From the NCBI RefSeq assembly GCF_003386795.1, contig NZ_QTUC01000001.1, positions 2,604,001 to 2,668,000 of the forward strand: 64,000 nucleotides of DNA, written 5' to 3'. Every line of letters starts with the position of its first letter. Positions within the stretch are counted from its first letter, which is position 1. Source of the DNA: Thermasporomyces composti. GTDB taxonomy: Bacteria; Actinomycetota; Actinomycetes; Propionibacteriales; Actinopolymorphaceae. Shown one piece after another: positions 25,763-35,431 of the stretch. The position numbers were made by a program, and so were the translations under genes. The notes under the pieces were generated by a model. That model made no database searches, was not told the origin of the DNA, and saw only the letters and a program-made list of their open reading frames with translations.

Positions 25763-28081
25763 ATGTCCGCGTTCCTACTCGCAGCCGAGGGGGACGTCGT
25801 CTCGTTGAGTGGCGGCAATCTCGGCTACGTCTTCGCCGTCGCGTGCATCGGCGTGGTGGCGCTCGTCATGGCCGCGGTCTTCCGGCGTGAGGTGCTCTCC
25901 GCTGACGAGGGGACCGCGAACATGCAGGCGATCGCCCGCGGTGTCCAAGAAGGCGCCGCCGCCTACTTGAACCGGCAGTTCAAGACGCTCGGCGGATTCG
26001 CCGTCCTCGCCTTCCTCCTTCTGCTCGTGCTGCCAGGTGACTGGAACGTCCGCGTGGGCCGGTCGATCTTCTTCCTGGTCGGGGCGGTCTTCTCGGCGCT
26101 GATCGGTTACCTCGGCATGTGGCTCTCGGTCCGCGCGAACCTCCGTGTCGCCGCCGCCGCCCGGGACCAGGGCCGGGACCCCGCGATGCGGGTGGCGTTC
26201 CGTACCGGCGGCACGGTCGGTATGGCCACTGTCGGCTTGGGCCTGCTCGGCGCCGCGCTCGTCGTTCTGCTGTATCGCGACGACGCGCCGAGCGTCCTGG
26301 AGGGATTCGGGTTCGGCGCGGCGCTCCTGGCCATGTTCATGCGGGTCGGTGGCGGCATCTTCACCAAGGCCGCGGACGTCGGCGCTGACCTCGTGGGCAA
26401 GGTCGAACAGAACATCCCCGAGGACGACCCGCGGAACGCCGCGACGATCGCCGACAACGTCGGCGACAACGTGGGTGACTGCGCGGGAATGGCGGCCGAC
26501 CTGTTCGAGTCGTACGCCGTCACCCTCGTCGCCGCGCTCATCCTGGGGAAGGTCGCGTTCGGCGAGCAGGGCCTGGTCTTCCCGCTGATCGTCCCGGCGA
26601 TCGGCGCGCTCACCGCTGTCCTCGGCGTCTACATCACCCGGACCCGTCCGGGCGAGAACGGTCTGCGCGCCATCAACCGCAGCTTCTACATCTCCGCGGT
26701 CGTGTCGGCGGTCCTGTGCGTGGTCGCCGCGTTCGTGTACCTCCCGTCGTCCTTCGCTGAGCTGTCGGACGTCTCCCGGGAGATCGCCGCGCACGACGGC
26801 GACCCGCGGATCGTGGCGGCTGGCGCGGTGCTCCTGGGCATCGTGCTGGCCGGGGTCATCCTCTCGCTGACCGGCTACTTCACCGGCACCGAGCACCGTC
26901 CGGTCCAGGACATCGGCAAGACCTCGTTGACGGGCCCCGCGACCGTGATCCTCTCCGGCTTCGCGGTCGGTCTGGAGTCCGCTGTCTACACCGCGTTGGT
27001 GATCGGCGCGGCTGTCTACGCGGCGTTCCTGCTCGGCGGCGGTGTGGCCATGGTCGCGCTGTTCGCGATCGCGCTCGCCGGCTGCGGTCTGCTCACGACC
27101 GTCGGTGTCATCGTCGCGATGGACACCTTCGGTCCGGTGAGCGACAACGCCCAGGGCATCGCGGAGATGTCGGGCGACGTCGACGGCCCGGCCGCGCAGA
27201 TCCTCACGGAGCTCGACGCGGTGGGCAACACCACGAAGGCGATCACCAAGGGCATCGCGATCGCGACGGCGGTGCTGGCGGCGACCGCGCTGTTCGGCTC
27301 CTACAACGGCGCGGTGAACGAGGCGCTGGCGGCGGCCGGCGCCCAGGCCGGCGAGCTCACCACCGCGTTCGTGCGGAACGTCGACGTGCCGAACGTCCTC
27401 GTCGGCCTGGTGATCGGCGCGGCGGTCGTGTTCCTGTTCTCCGGCCTGGCGGTCAACGCCGTGGGCCGTGCCGCCGGCGCGGTGGTCTTCGAGGTCCGCC
27501 GGCAGTTCCGGGAGATTCCCGGGATCATGGACGGCACGGGCCGTCCCGAGTACGGCAAGGTCGTCGACATCTGCACCCGTGACTCGCTCCAGGAGCTGGC
27601 GACGCCGGGTCTGCTCGCGGCGATGGCCCCGATCGCGGTGGGCTTCGGTCTCGGTGTCGGGCCGCTCGCCGGCTACCTGGCCGGCGCGATCGCGGCCGGC
27701 ACGCTCATGGCGATCCTGCTCGCCAACTCCGGTGGGTCGTGGGACAACGCCAAGAAGCTGGTCGAGGACGGCCACCACGGTGGCAAGGGCTCGGAGGCCC
27801 ACGCCGCGACCGTCATCGGTGACACGGTCGGTGACCCCTTCAAGGACACCGCCGGCCCGGCCATCAACCCGCTCATCAAGGTCATGAACCTGGTCGCGGT
27901 GCTCATCGCGCCGGCCGTGGTGCAGCTGTCGGTCGGAGACAGCGCCAACACGCCGCTGCGGCTGGGTATCGCGGTGTTCGCCGTGCTGGTCATCGTCACC
28001 GTCGTGACGATCTCGCGCCGGCGGCCGACCGCGATGGGCGCCGAGCAGGATCGGGACGCCGTGTCGGCCCAGGTGGGCTGA
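25763..28081 (+). CDS. hppA: Membrane proton-translocating pyrophosphatase, K+-independent
   Basis: The product has 772 residues with ~16 membrane helices; it couples pyrophosphate hydrolysis to proton pumping. Substrate and Mg2+ motifs are present: KAADVGADLVGKVE (202-215), DNVGDNVGDCAGMAADLFE (231-249) and GDTVGDPFKDTAGPAINPL near the C-terminus. GNTTKA (488-493) carries Lys at the position that is Ala in K+-dependent enzymes, so this is the K+-independent H+-pumping class by the published residue rule. ATG 25763 follows AAGGAGG. Length is in the family range. Confidence 0.96.
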   Translation: MSAFLLAAEGDVVSLSGGNLGYVFAVACIGVVALVMAAVFRREVLSADEGTANMQAIARGVQEGAAAYLNRQFKTLGGFAVLAFLLLLVLPGDWNVRVGRSIFFLVGAVFSALIGYLGMWLSVRANLRVAAAARDQGRDPAMRVAFRTGGTVGMATVGLGLLGAALVVLLYRDDAPSVLEGFGFGAALLAMFMRVGGGIFTKAADVGADLVGKVEQNIPEDDPRNAATIADNVGDNVGDCAGMAADLFESYAVTLVAALILGKVAFGEQGLVFPLIVPAIGALTAVLGVYITRTRPGENGLRAINRSFYISAVVSAVLCVVAAFVYLPSSFAELSDVSREIAAHDGDPRIVAAGAVLLGIVLAGVILSLTGYFTGTEHRPVQDIGKTSLTGPATVILSGFAVGLESAVYTALVIGAAVYAAFLLGGGVAMVALFAIALAGCGLLTTVGVIVAMDTFGPVSDNAQGIAEMSGDVDGPAAQILTELDAVGNTTKAITKGIAIATAVLAATALFGSYNGAVNEALAAAGAQAGELTTAFVRNVDVPNVLVGLVIGAAVVFLFSGLAVNAVGRAAGAVVFEVRRQFREIPGIMDGTGRPEYGKVVDICTRDSLQELATPGLLAAMAPIAVGFGLGVGPLAGYLAGAIAAGTLMAILLANSGGSWDNAKKLVEDGHHGGKGSEAHAATVIGDTVGDPFKDTAGPAINPLIKVMNLVAVLIAPAVVQLSVGDSANTPLRLGIAVFAVLVIVTVVTISRRRPTAMGAEQDRDAVSAQVG

Positions 28082-28111
28082 CGGCCTGGCTGAGCCTCCT
28101 CGGAGCCTCCT

Positions 28112-28131
28112 CGATCGGCGTTCCCCGATCG
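28112..28131 (+). terminator. Hairpin after hppA
   Basis: CGATCGG (28112-28118) and CCGATCG (28125-28131) around CGTTCC begin 30 bp after the hppA stop. No U tract. Confidence 0.4.
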
Positions 28132-28357
28132 TGACGACTCTGGACGAGGGTCGGGCCCTCGCTGGTGGCTCACCACCAGCCGGTTCCTCGAAGCGGACCG
28201 CATGGTTCGCGGGAGCCGACGGGCCCGACCCTCGACGGGTCTTCGGAGCGACGAGCCTCGAGCCCGATCGGCGAGGCCGTCCCGGGAGCGTTGCCGACGG
28301 TCGACGGCGGCTGACCGACCATCGGTGCCGGACCACTGACCGACCGTGAGGTCGACG

Positions 28358-29971
28358 ATGGTGAGGATGTTCGAGCTAGACGACGAGGTCGTGGCCCGGC
28401 TGCGGGACCGCCTGTCCGAGGTCGGGTACACCGTCGACGGTGTCCAGCGCCAGCTCGGACCCGTGGCGCACGCCGCGCTCCACCGCAACGAGACCACCCC
28501 TGGTCTGCGGGAGACCGACGACGGCGGACCGTTGGCCACGCTCGTCCGGCTCTGGTTGCTGCAAGCCTCGGTCCCGCGCTCGCGGGTCGCGGACGCCCTG
28601 CCTGAGCTCCTCGAGCCCCTCGTCGCCGCCGGCATCCTCTACGGTCGCGGTGACGAGGTGTGCGCGTTGGTCGACCTGCGCCCCTACGGCCAGACCGACG
28701 CGCGATCCGAGCAGGACTGGTGGGTGGCCGCCGACCTCACCCCCGGCCTCGACGGGGTCCGGCCGACCGTCGAGCCGGATCACGTGCTGGGCGTGAACAG
28801 CGCGGCGACCACGCTCGCGCAGCTGACGGTGCGGAACCGGGTGGATCGCGCCCTCGACCTCGGCACCGGCTGCGGGATCCAAGCGCTGCACCTCAGCCGA
28901 CACGCCCGGCAGGTGGTCGCCACGGACGTGAACCCTCGGGCGCTCGCCCTGGCCCGGCTGACGGCCCGCCTCAACGGCTTGGAGGTCCGTGGACCAGGGG
29001 AGTCCTCGGGGCCGTCGCGTCCATCCGACGGCGGTGTCAGGTCGCCAGGCCCGGGCGCCCCGCCCACGCTTCACCTGCGCGAGGGCAGCCTGTTCGAGCC
29101 GGTCCAGGGGGAGCGGTTCGACCTCGTGGTCTCCAACCCGCCCTTCGTCGTCTCGCCCCGAGGCGACCTCGCCTACCGCGACAGCGGTCTGGCCGGCGAC
29201 GAGTTCTGCCGCCGACTCGTCGTCGAAGCCCCGCGCCACCTCACCGAGGGAGGTGTCTGCCAGATCCTGGCCAACTGGCTGCACATCCGGGGCGAGGACT
29301 GGCGCGACCGGTTGAACACCTGGCTCGTGCGGGCCGGCTGCGACGCGTGGGTGATCCAGCGGGAGGTGGCCGACCCCGCGCAGTACATCGAGGTGTGGCT
29401 GAAGGACGCCGGCCTGCACGGCACGCCGGGCTACCGCGAGCGGTACGACGAGTGGCTCGGGTGGTTCGAGGCGCAGAACGCCGAGGCCATCGGCATGGGC
29501 TGGATCATCCTGCGCCGCCCCGACCGGTCGGTCCGGCCGGAGCGCCGACACGTCCGGCTGGAGGAGTGGACCACGACGGTCGCCCAGCCGCTGGGTCCGG
29601 AGGTGAGCCGCTGGCTCGCCGCGGTCGACCAACTCCGCGCCCTCGATGACCGGGCGTTGCTCGCTCTCCGGCCGCGGGTGGCCGAGCACGTCGACTTCGA
29701 GCAGATCGGCCGACCGGGCGCGGCCGACCCCGAGCACCTGGTGCTGCGGCAGCGGGCCGGCCTGTGCCGGGCGGAGCGGGTCGACACCGCTGAGGCTGGG
29801 TTCGTCGGCGCGTGCGACGGGACACTGACCACGGGCCAGATCATCGACGCCCTCGCCACCTTGTTGGGGGAGGACGAGGTGACGCTGCGGACACGACTCC
29901 TCCCTCGGGTGCGTCAGTTCGTGGAGGAGGGGTATCTGTCGTTGCCTGACGTCGCGTCCGCTCTGTCTTAA
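28358..29971 (+). CDS. SAM-dependent methyltransferase (PrmC/RlmG-like)
   Basis: The product has about 537 residues. An N-terminal ~130-residue helical domain precedes a class I methyltransferase fold: LDLGTGCGIQALHLS (motif I), ATDVNPRALALARLTARLN, and LVVSNPPFVVS, the NPPF signature of N-methylation of bases or glutamine. A Gly/Pro/Ser-rich loop interrupts the fold between motifs. The C-terminal ~150 residues, after LEEWTTTV, are a separate helical domain ending in a winged-helix-like region (FVEEGYLSLPDVA). RNA or protein is a likely substrate. ATG 28358 follows GTGAGGT; ATG 28367 is also possible. Confidence 0.85.
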   Translation: MVRMFELDDEVVARLRDRLSEVGYTVDGVQRQLGPVAHAALHRNETTPGLRETDDGGPLATLVRLWLLQASVPRSRVADALPELLEPLVAAGILYGRGDEVCALVDLRPYGQTDARSEQDWWVAADLTPGLDGVRPTVEPDHVLGVNSAATTLAQLTVRNRVDRALDLGTGCGIQALHLSRHARQVVATDVNPRALALARLTARLNGLEVRGPGESSGPSRPSDGGVRSPGPGAPPTLHLREGSLFEPVQGERFDLVVSNPPFVVSPRGDLAYRDSGLAGDEFCRRLVVEAPRHLTEGGVCQILANWLHIRGEDWRDRLNTWLVRAGCDAWVIQREVADPAQYIEVWLKDAGLHGTPGYRERYDEWLGWFEAQNAEAIGMGWIILRRPDRSVRPERRHVRLEEWTTTVAQPLGPEVSRWLAAVDQLRALDDRALLALRPRVAEHVDFEQIGRPGAADPEHLVLRQRAGLCRAERVDTAEAGFVGACDGTLTTGQIIDALATLLGEDEVTLRTRLLPRVRQFVEEGYLSLPDVASALS

Positions 29972-30259
29972 CAGGTGGACTCGTCCTGAGAAACGGAATC
30001 GTCCGCTTGGTACGACCGTTTCTCGTGAGGGCTCGGAGCCGGATCGGCGTGACGGTCGTCCGTTTCGCGGGGTTGTCGATCGATTCCGTGGGAAAGACGG
30101 CCTGCGATGAGGCGGGCACCCCCGGAACACGCCGGGGCGCCGTACGGTTACCGTCTAGCGGTCCCCAGGACCGAGCGGTCCGGGTCACGGTGCATGATCG
30201 AAGCCGGCCCAGCTTGGACGTAGCGCCACGACGTCGACAGATCCGGAGGAAGGGATAAC

Positions 30260-33022
30260 GTGCCCGCGAAGAAGACCTCGACGCCCGCCGGGGATGGTCT
30301 CCGGCTCGTCATCGTCGAGTCGCCCGCCAAGGCGAAGACGATCGCGAGTTACCTCGGTGAGGGCTACGTCGTGGAGTCCAGCGTGGGGCACGTCCGCGAC
30401 CTGCCGAGTACCGCCTCCGAGATCCCGGCGAAGTACAAGAAGGAGCCGTGGGCCCGGCTCGGTGTCAACGTCGACGACGGCTTCGCGCCGCTGTACATCG
30501 TCCCGCGCGACAAGAAGCCGACCCTGAAGCGGCTCAAGGAGCTGCTCGCCGACGCGGGCGAGCTCTACCTCGCCACAGACGAGGACCGCGAGGGCGAGGC
30601 GATCGCCTGGCACCTGCTCGACGAGCTGAAGCCGAAGGTGCCGGTGCACCGCATGGTGTTCCACGAGATCACCCCGGAGGCGATCGCGCACGCGGTCGCG
30701 AACCCGCGGCAGATCAACGAGAACCTGGTCGACGCCCAGGAGACGCGCCGCATCCTCGACCGGCTCTACGGCTACGAGGTGTCGCCGGTCCTGTGGAAGA
30801 AGGTCATGCCGAAGCTCTCGGCTGGCCGGGTGCAGAGCGTCGCGACGCGCCTGGTCGTGGACCGGGAGTGGGAGCGCATCGCGTTCCGCGCGGCCGAGTA
30901 CTGGGACATCGTCGCCGACCTCGACGCCGGCGAGGGCAAGGAGCCGCGGTCGATGACCGTCCGGCTGGTCAGCGTCGACGGGCAGCGCGTGGCGCAGGGT
31001 CGGGACTTCACCTCCGACGGCACCTTGAAGTCGTCGTCCCGTGACTCCGTCATCCACCTCGACGCCGAGCGGTCGACCGCGCTGGCGCGCGGGCTGCGCG
31101 GCGCCACGTTCGAGGTCCGGGGTGTCGAGTCCAAGCCGTACCGGCGGTCGCCCTACGCGCCGTTCCGGACCACCACGCTGCAGCAGGAGGCGGCCCGCAA
31201 GCTCGGTTTCGGCGCGGCCCGGACCATGCAGGTGGCGCAGCGCCTGTACGAGAACGGCTTCATCACCTACATGCGGACCGACTCCATCACGCTGTCCGAC
31301 ACCGCGATCAACGCGGCGCGGGCGCAGGTGCGCCAGCTGTTCGGGGAGGAGTACCTGCCCGACAAGCCGCGCGTCTACCAGAGCAAGGTCAAGAACGCGC
31401 AGGAGGCGCACGAGGCGATCCGCCCGGCTGGTGACCGGTTCCGCACGCCCGCCGAGACGGGCCTGAAGGGCGATGACTTCCGGCTCTACGAGCTGATCTG
31501 GATGCGCACGGTGGCGTCCCAGATGCGCGACGCCGAGGGTCGGAGTGTGACCATCCGCGTGGGCGCGCGGGCCGAGACCGGTGAGGACGCCGAGTTCACC
31601 GCGTCCGGCAAGGTCATCACCTTCCACGGCTTCCTCAAGGCCTACGTCGAGGGCGTCGACGAGCCCACCGCCGAGACCGACTCCTCCGAGCGGCGGCTGC
31701 CCGACGTCGCCGAGGGTGACACGCTCCAGCCGACGCGCGTGGAGGCCGAGGGGCACGAGACGAGGCCACCCGCCCGCTACACCGAGGCCACGTTGGTGCG
31801 TGAGCTCGAGGAGCGGGAGATCGGTCGTCCGTCGACGTACGCCTCGATCATCGGGACGATCCTCGACCGCGGCTACGTCTACAAGAAGGGTCAGGCGTTG
31901 GTGCCGACCTGGCTGGCGTTCGCGGTCGTGCGCCTGCTGACCGAGCACTTCGGTCACCTGGTCGACTACAACTTCACCGCCAGCATGGAGGAGGCGCTCG
32001 ACGAGATCGCTCGGGGCGGCTCCGACATGCAGACCTGGCTCGCCCGCTTCTACTTCGGCAACGGTGAGGTCGGCCTCAAGCACCTCGTCAACGCGTTGGG
32101 CGACATCGACGCGCGGGAGATCTCGACGTTCCGCATCGGCGAGGAGAAGGATGGGATCGTCGTGCGGGTTGGTCGCTACGGGCCGTACGTCGAGGACTCC
32201 GAGGGCCGCCGCGCCAACGTTCCGGAGGATCTGCCGCCGGATGAGCTGACGGTCGAGAAGGCGCGTGAGCTGCTGAGCCAGCCGGCCGGCACCGAGCGGG
32301 AGCTGGGCGTCGACCCGGAGACCGGCCGGATGATCGTCGCCAAGGCGGGGCGGTTCGGTCCGTACGTCACCGAGGTCCTGCCCGAGGACGTGCCGAAGGG
32401 CACCAAGCCCCGCACGGCGTCGCTGTTCCGGTCGATGTCGCTGGAGACGGTGACCCTCGACCAGGCGCTGGCGCTGCTGTCGCTGCCGCGGTCGCTCGGC
32501 AAGGACCCGGAGACCGGCGAGGAGGTCACCGCTCAGAACGGCCGGTACGGCCCCTACGTCAAGAAGGGCTCGGAGTCGCGCTCGCTCGGCTCGGAGGAGG
32601 AGCTGTTCACGGTGACGCTCGAGCAGGCGCTCGAGCTGTTCAAGCAGCCCAAGACCCGCGCCCGGCGGGCGGCGACCCCGCTGCGTGAGCTGGGTGAGGA
32701 CCCCGAGACCGGCAAGCCGGTGGTGATCAAGGACGGGCGGTTCGGCCCGTACGTCACCGACGGGGAGACCAACGCCACCTTGCGTAGGGGCGATGACGTC
32801 GAGTCGCTGACGCTCGAACGAGCGGCGGAGCTGCTCGCGGAGAAGCGGGCCAAGGGGCCGAGCCCTCGTCGGCGTACCGCGAAGAGGACCGCCAAGAAGG
32901 CCGCGGCGAAGAAGACGTCGAGCGCGGCGAGCGGCTCGGTGAACGCCACGAGCGCGACCGCGAAGAAGACGGCGAAGAAGGCGGCGGCGAAGAGGACGGC
33001 CACGTCCGCGACCGTGGAGTGA
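30260..33022 (+). CDS. topA: DNA topoisomerase I (type IA)
   Basis: The product has 920 residues. The Toprim domain starts LVIVESPAKAKTIASYLG and has DEDREGEAIAWHL; the active-site Tyr is about residue 337 in FITYMRTDS. Instead of zinc fingers there are repeated actinobacterial C-terminal TOPRIM-C modules (RFGPYV and GRYGPYV motifs, about five) and a Lys/Ala-rich tail of ~50 residues, known in actinobacterial TopoI to drive processive relaxation. GTG start 30260 follows GGAGGAAGGG. It relaxes negative supercoils and is essential in relatives. Confidence 0.97.
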   Translation: MPAKKTSTPAGDGLRLVIVESPAKAKTIASYLGEGYVVESSVGHVRDLPSTASEIPAKYKKEPWARLGVNVDDGFAPLYIVPRDKKPTLKRLKELLADAGELYLATDEDREGEAIAWHLLDELKPKVPVHRMVFHEITPEAIAHAVANPRQINENLVDAQETRRILDRLYGYEVSPVLWKKVMPKLSAGRVQSVATRLVVDREWERIAFRAAEYWDIVADLDAGEGKEPRSMTVRLVSVDGQRVAQGRDFTSDGTLKSSSRDSVIHLDAERSTALARGLRGATFEVRGVESKPYRRSPYAPFRTTTLQQEAARKLGFGAARTMQVAQRLYENGFITYMRTDSITLSDTAINAARAQVRQLFGEEYLPDKPRVYQSKVKNAQEAHEAIRPAGDRFRTPAETGLKGDDFRLYELIWMRTVASQMRDAEGRSVTIRVGARAETGEDAEFTASGKVITFHGFLKAYVEGVDEPTAETDSSERRLPDVAEGDTLQPTRVEAEGHETRPPARYTEATLVRELEEREIGRPSTYASIIGTILDRGYVYKKGQALVPTWLAFAVVRLLTEHFGHLVDYNFTASMEEALDEIARGGSDMQTWLARFYFGNGEVGLKHLVNALGDIDAREISTFRIGEEKDGIVVRVGRYGPYVEDSEGRRANVPEDLPPDELTVEKARELLSQPAGTERELGVDPETGRMIVAKAGRFGPYVTEVLPEDVPKGTKPRTASLFRSMSLETVTLDQALALLSLPRSLGKDPETGEEVTAQNGRYGPYVKKGSESRSLGSEEELFTVTLEQALELFKQPKTRARRAATPLRELGEDPETGKPVVIKDGRFGPYVTDGETNATLRRGDDVESLTLERAAELLAEKRAKGPSPRRRTAKRTAKKAAAKKTSSAASGSVNATSATAKKTAKKAAAKRTATSATVE

Positions 33023-33166
33023 CCACTCCCTGGGTCGGCCGGTGTGCGCCAGACCTCTCACGTCCGCGGGTTCAGTGCTCGGCGGTCCGACCTACGCAGC
33101 GTGGCGGTTCACGCGCCCGCGTCGGTGTCAGCTGGAAGATCGGGGAGGCCTGGTTAGGCTGGCCGA

Positions 33167-35431
33167 GTGTCCGAGCGAGAGCGGTCCACCGTCGGAGGCG
33201 AGGCGGTCGTCTCCGCCCCCGCCCACGACGTGCGCGCGGTCCTGCGAATCGCGCCGTTTCGCACCCTCTGGATCGCTCTCGGGCTGTCGAGTCTCGGGGA
33301 CTGGCTGGGTCTCCTCGCGCTCACGGCGCTAGCCGGGCAGCTCGCGTCCGGCGACTACCGTGCGGAGAACTTCGCGGTCGCCGGCATCCTGCTGATCCGG
33401 CTCCTCCCCGCCGTCGTGGTGGGCCCGCTCGGCGGCTACATCGCCGACCGGCTCGACCGCCGCTGGACGCTCGTCGTCGGGGACGTCATCCGCTTCGTCC
33501 TCTTCGCCTCGATTCCGGTCGTCGGCACGCTGTGGTGGGTGTTCGTCGCGACGGTGCTCATCGAGGCGGTGGGCCTGGTCTGGCTCCCCGCCAAGGACGC
33601 CGCCGTCCCCAACCTCGTGCCGCGCGAGCGGCTCGCCGTGGCCAACCAGGTCTCGCTGGTCACCACGTACGGCTCCGCGCTTCCGGCGGCGTTGTTGTTC
33701 ACGTTCCTCGCGCTGATCAACAACTCGCTGTCGGCGACTCTGCAGATCTTCGCCAGCCCGGTCGACCTCGCGCTGTACTTCAACGCCGCGACGTTCCTCG
33801 TCGGCGCCGTCGTCGTCGGCCGCTTGCGTGAGGTGTCCGGGCGCCCCACGTCGCGTCAGGCAGAGGAGCAGCCGACCGTCATCCGCACGGTCGTCGAGGG
33901 CTGGCGGTTCGTGGCCCAGAGTCGGGTCGTCCGGGGGCTGGTGATCGGTGTCGCGGGCGCGTTCGCCGTCGGCGGCGTGGTCATCGGGCTGGGTCGCACC
34001 TACGTCACCGACCTGGGTGGTGGCGCCGCCGGGTACGGCGTCGTGTTCGGCGCGGTGTTCTTCGGGCTGGCCGTCGGCATGGCGGTCGGCCCTCGCGTGT
34101 TGGCGGGCCTGTCGCGGCGGCGGATGTTCGGCATGGCGCTGACAGCTGCCGGTCTCGCTTTGGTCGCGGTGGCGCTGCTGCCGAACCTCGTGCTCGTGGC
34201 GTTCTGGACGGTGCTGCTCGGCCTCTTCGCCGGCGTCGCCTGGATCACCGGCTACACGCTGCTCGGTCTCGAGGTCGAGGACTCCATCCGTGGCCGGACC
34301 TTCGCGTTCGTCCAGACCCTGACGAGGATCGCGCTGGCCGTGGTGCTCGCGGCCGCTCCCGCCATCGCCGGCGCGCTCGGCACGCACCACCTGGAGCTCC
34401 CGGGTGGGGCGAGCCTCACGTACAACGGTGCCGCGATCACCCTCCTGCTCGGCGGAGTCGCGGCGACGGCGCTGGGCGTCGTGGCGTACCGAGAGATGGA
34501 CGACCGTCCTGGCGTTCCCCTCTCCCGCGACGTCCGCGCGGCGTTCCGGGGCTACGACCGGGGGCGGTTCTCCGACACCGGCCTGTTCGTCGCCTTCGAG
34601 GGTGGCGAAGGCGCGGGCAAGTCGACGCAGGCGCACCGGCTCGCGCAGTGGATCCGCGAGCGCGGGGCGGAGGTGACCGTCACACGCGAGCCCGGCGCCA
34701 CCGAGATCGGGAAGGACCTGCGGTACCTCCTCTTGCACAGTGGTCGGACACCGGTCTCGCCTCGGACCGAGGCCCTGCTGTATGCCGCGGACAAGGCGGA
34801 GCACGTCGACGCCGTCATCCGGCCCGCCCTCGACCGAGACGGCGTGGTGATCACCGATCGGTACGTCGACTCGACCCTCGCCTACCAGGGGGCGGGCCGC
34901 AAGCTCAGCCAACACGAGATCCTGCGGTTGTCCCGGTGGGCCACGAGAGGCCTGCGACCTCACCTCACCGTGCTCCTCGACCTGCCGCCCGAGGTGGGCT
35001 TGCTTCGCAAGGACGGGCCACGGGACCGGCTGGAGAGCGAGCCACTGGAGTTCCACCAACGGGTCCGCGAGCAGTTCCTCGAGCTCGCGGCCCTCGACCC
35101 CGACCACTACCTGGTCGTCGACGCCACCCAGCCTCCGGAGCAGATCGCCGACCGCGTCCGGGAACGGGTGAAGCCGCTGCTGGAGAATCTCCAGGCGCGT
35201 GCCAGCCGACGTCGTGGCGGACGAGAAGAGGCCGGGAGCGACGGGGCGACCTCCCAGGCCGCGAGCGACGACGACGGACGCCAGGCTGGGTCATCCCGCA
35301 CGGAGGAGTCGCCTGGTCCGGAGAACGCGGGGGAGGCGCCTGGTAAGGAGGATGGGGCGGGCCCACACGACCGCTCCGCACGACGAACGGCGAGGGCCCA
35401 GACGTCGACGACGCGGGAGGTGCGGCCATGA
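33167..35431 (+). CDS. tmk: Fused MFS-type transporter and thymidylate kinase
   Basis: The product has 754 residues. Residues ~25-455 are a 10-12 helix major-facilitator domain (GGYIADRLDRRWTLVVGD, GLLGLFAGVAWITGY-like region). A complete dTMP kinase follows: FEGGEGAGKST P-loop (about 478-487), VTREPGATEIGKDLR, DRYVDSTLAYQGAGR lid. The last ~80 residues are a charged disordered tail. Tmk makes dTDP for DNA synthesis. The fusion is known in several actinomycetes; the MFS part lacks an assigned substrate. It is ATGA-coupled to holB, linking nucleotide supply and replication genes. Confidence 0.92.
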   Translation: MSERERSTVGGEAVVSAPAHDVRAVLRIAPFRTLWIALGLSSLGDWLGLLALTALAGQLASGDYRAENFAVAGILLIRLLPAVVVGPLGGYIADRLDRRWTLVVGDVIRFVLFASIPVVGTLWWVFVATVLIEAVGLVWLPAKDAAVPNLVPRERLAVANQVSLVTTYGSALPAALLFTFLALINNSLSATLQIFASPVDLALYFNAATFLVGAVVVGRLREVSGRPTSRQAEEQPTVIRTVVEGWRFVAQSRVVRGLVIGVAGAFAVGGVVIGLGRTYVTDLGGGAAGYGVVFGAVFFGLAVGMAVGPRVLAGLSRRRMFGMALTAAGLALVAVALLPNLVLVAFWTVLLGLFAGVAWITGYTLLGLEVEDSIRGRTFAFVQTLTRIALAVVLAAAPAIAGALGTHHLELPGGASLTYNGAAITLLLGGVAATALGVVAYREMDDRPGVPLSRDVRAAFRGYDRGRFSDTGLFVAFEGGEGAGKSTQAHRLAQWIRERGAEVTVTREPGATEIGKDLRYLLLHSGRTPVSPRTEALLYAADKAEHVDAVIRPALDRDGVVITDRYVDSTLAYQGAGRKLSQHEILRLSRWATRGLRPHLTVLLDLPPEVGLLRKDGPRDRLESEPLEFHQRVREQFLELAALDPDHYLVVDATQPPEQIADRVRERVKPLLENLQARASRRRGGREEAGSDGATSQAASDDDGRQAGSSRTEESPGPENAGEAPGKEDGAGPHDRSARRTARAQTSTTREVRP

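Noticed and set aside
25775-28336. An 853-codon minus-strand frame opposite hppA
   Set aside because: Asp/Arg/His-rich antisense translation without motifs; hppA on the other strand is unambiguous.
30185-33061. A 958-codon minus-strand frame opposite topA
   Set aside because: Antisense shadow; topA has complete family motifs.
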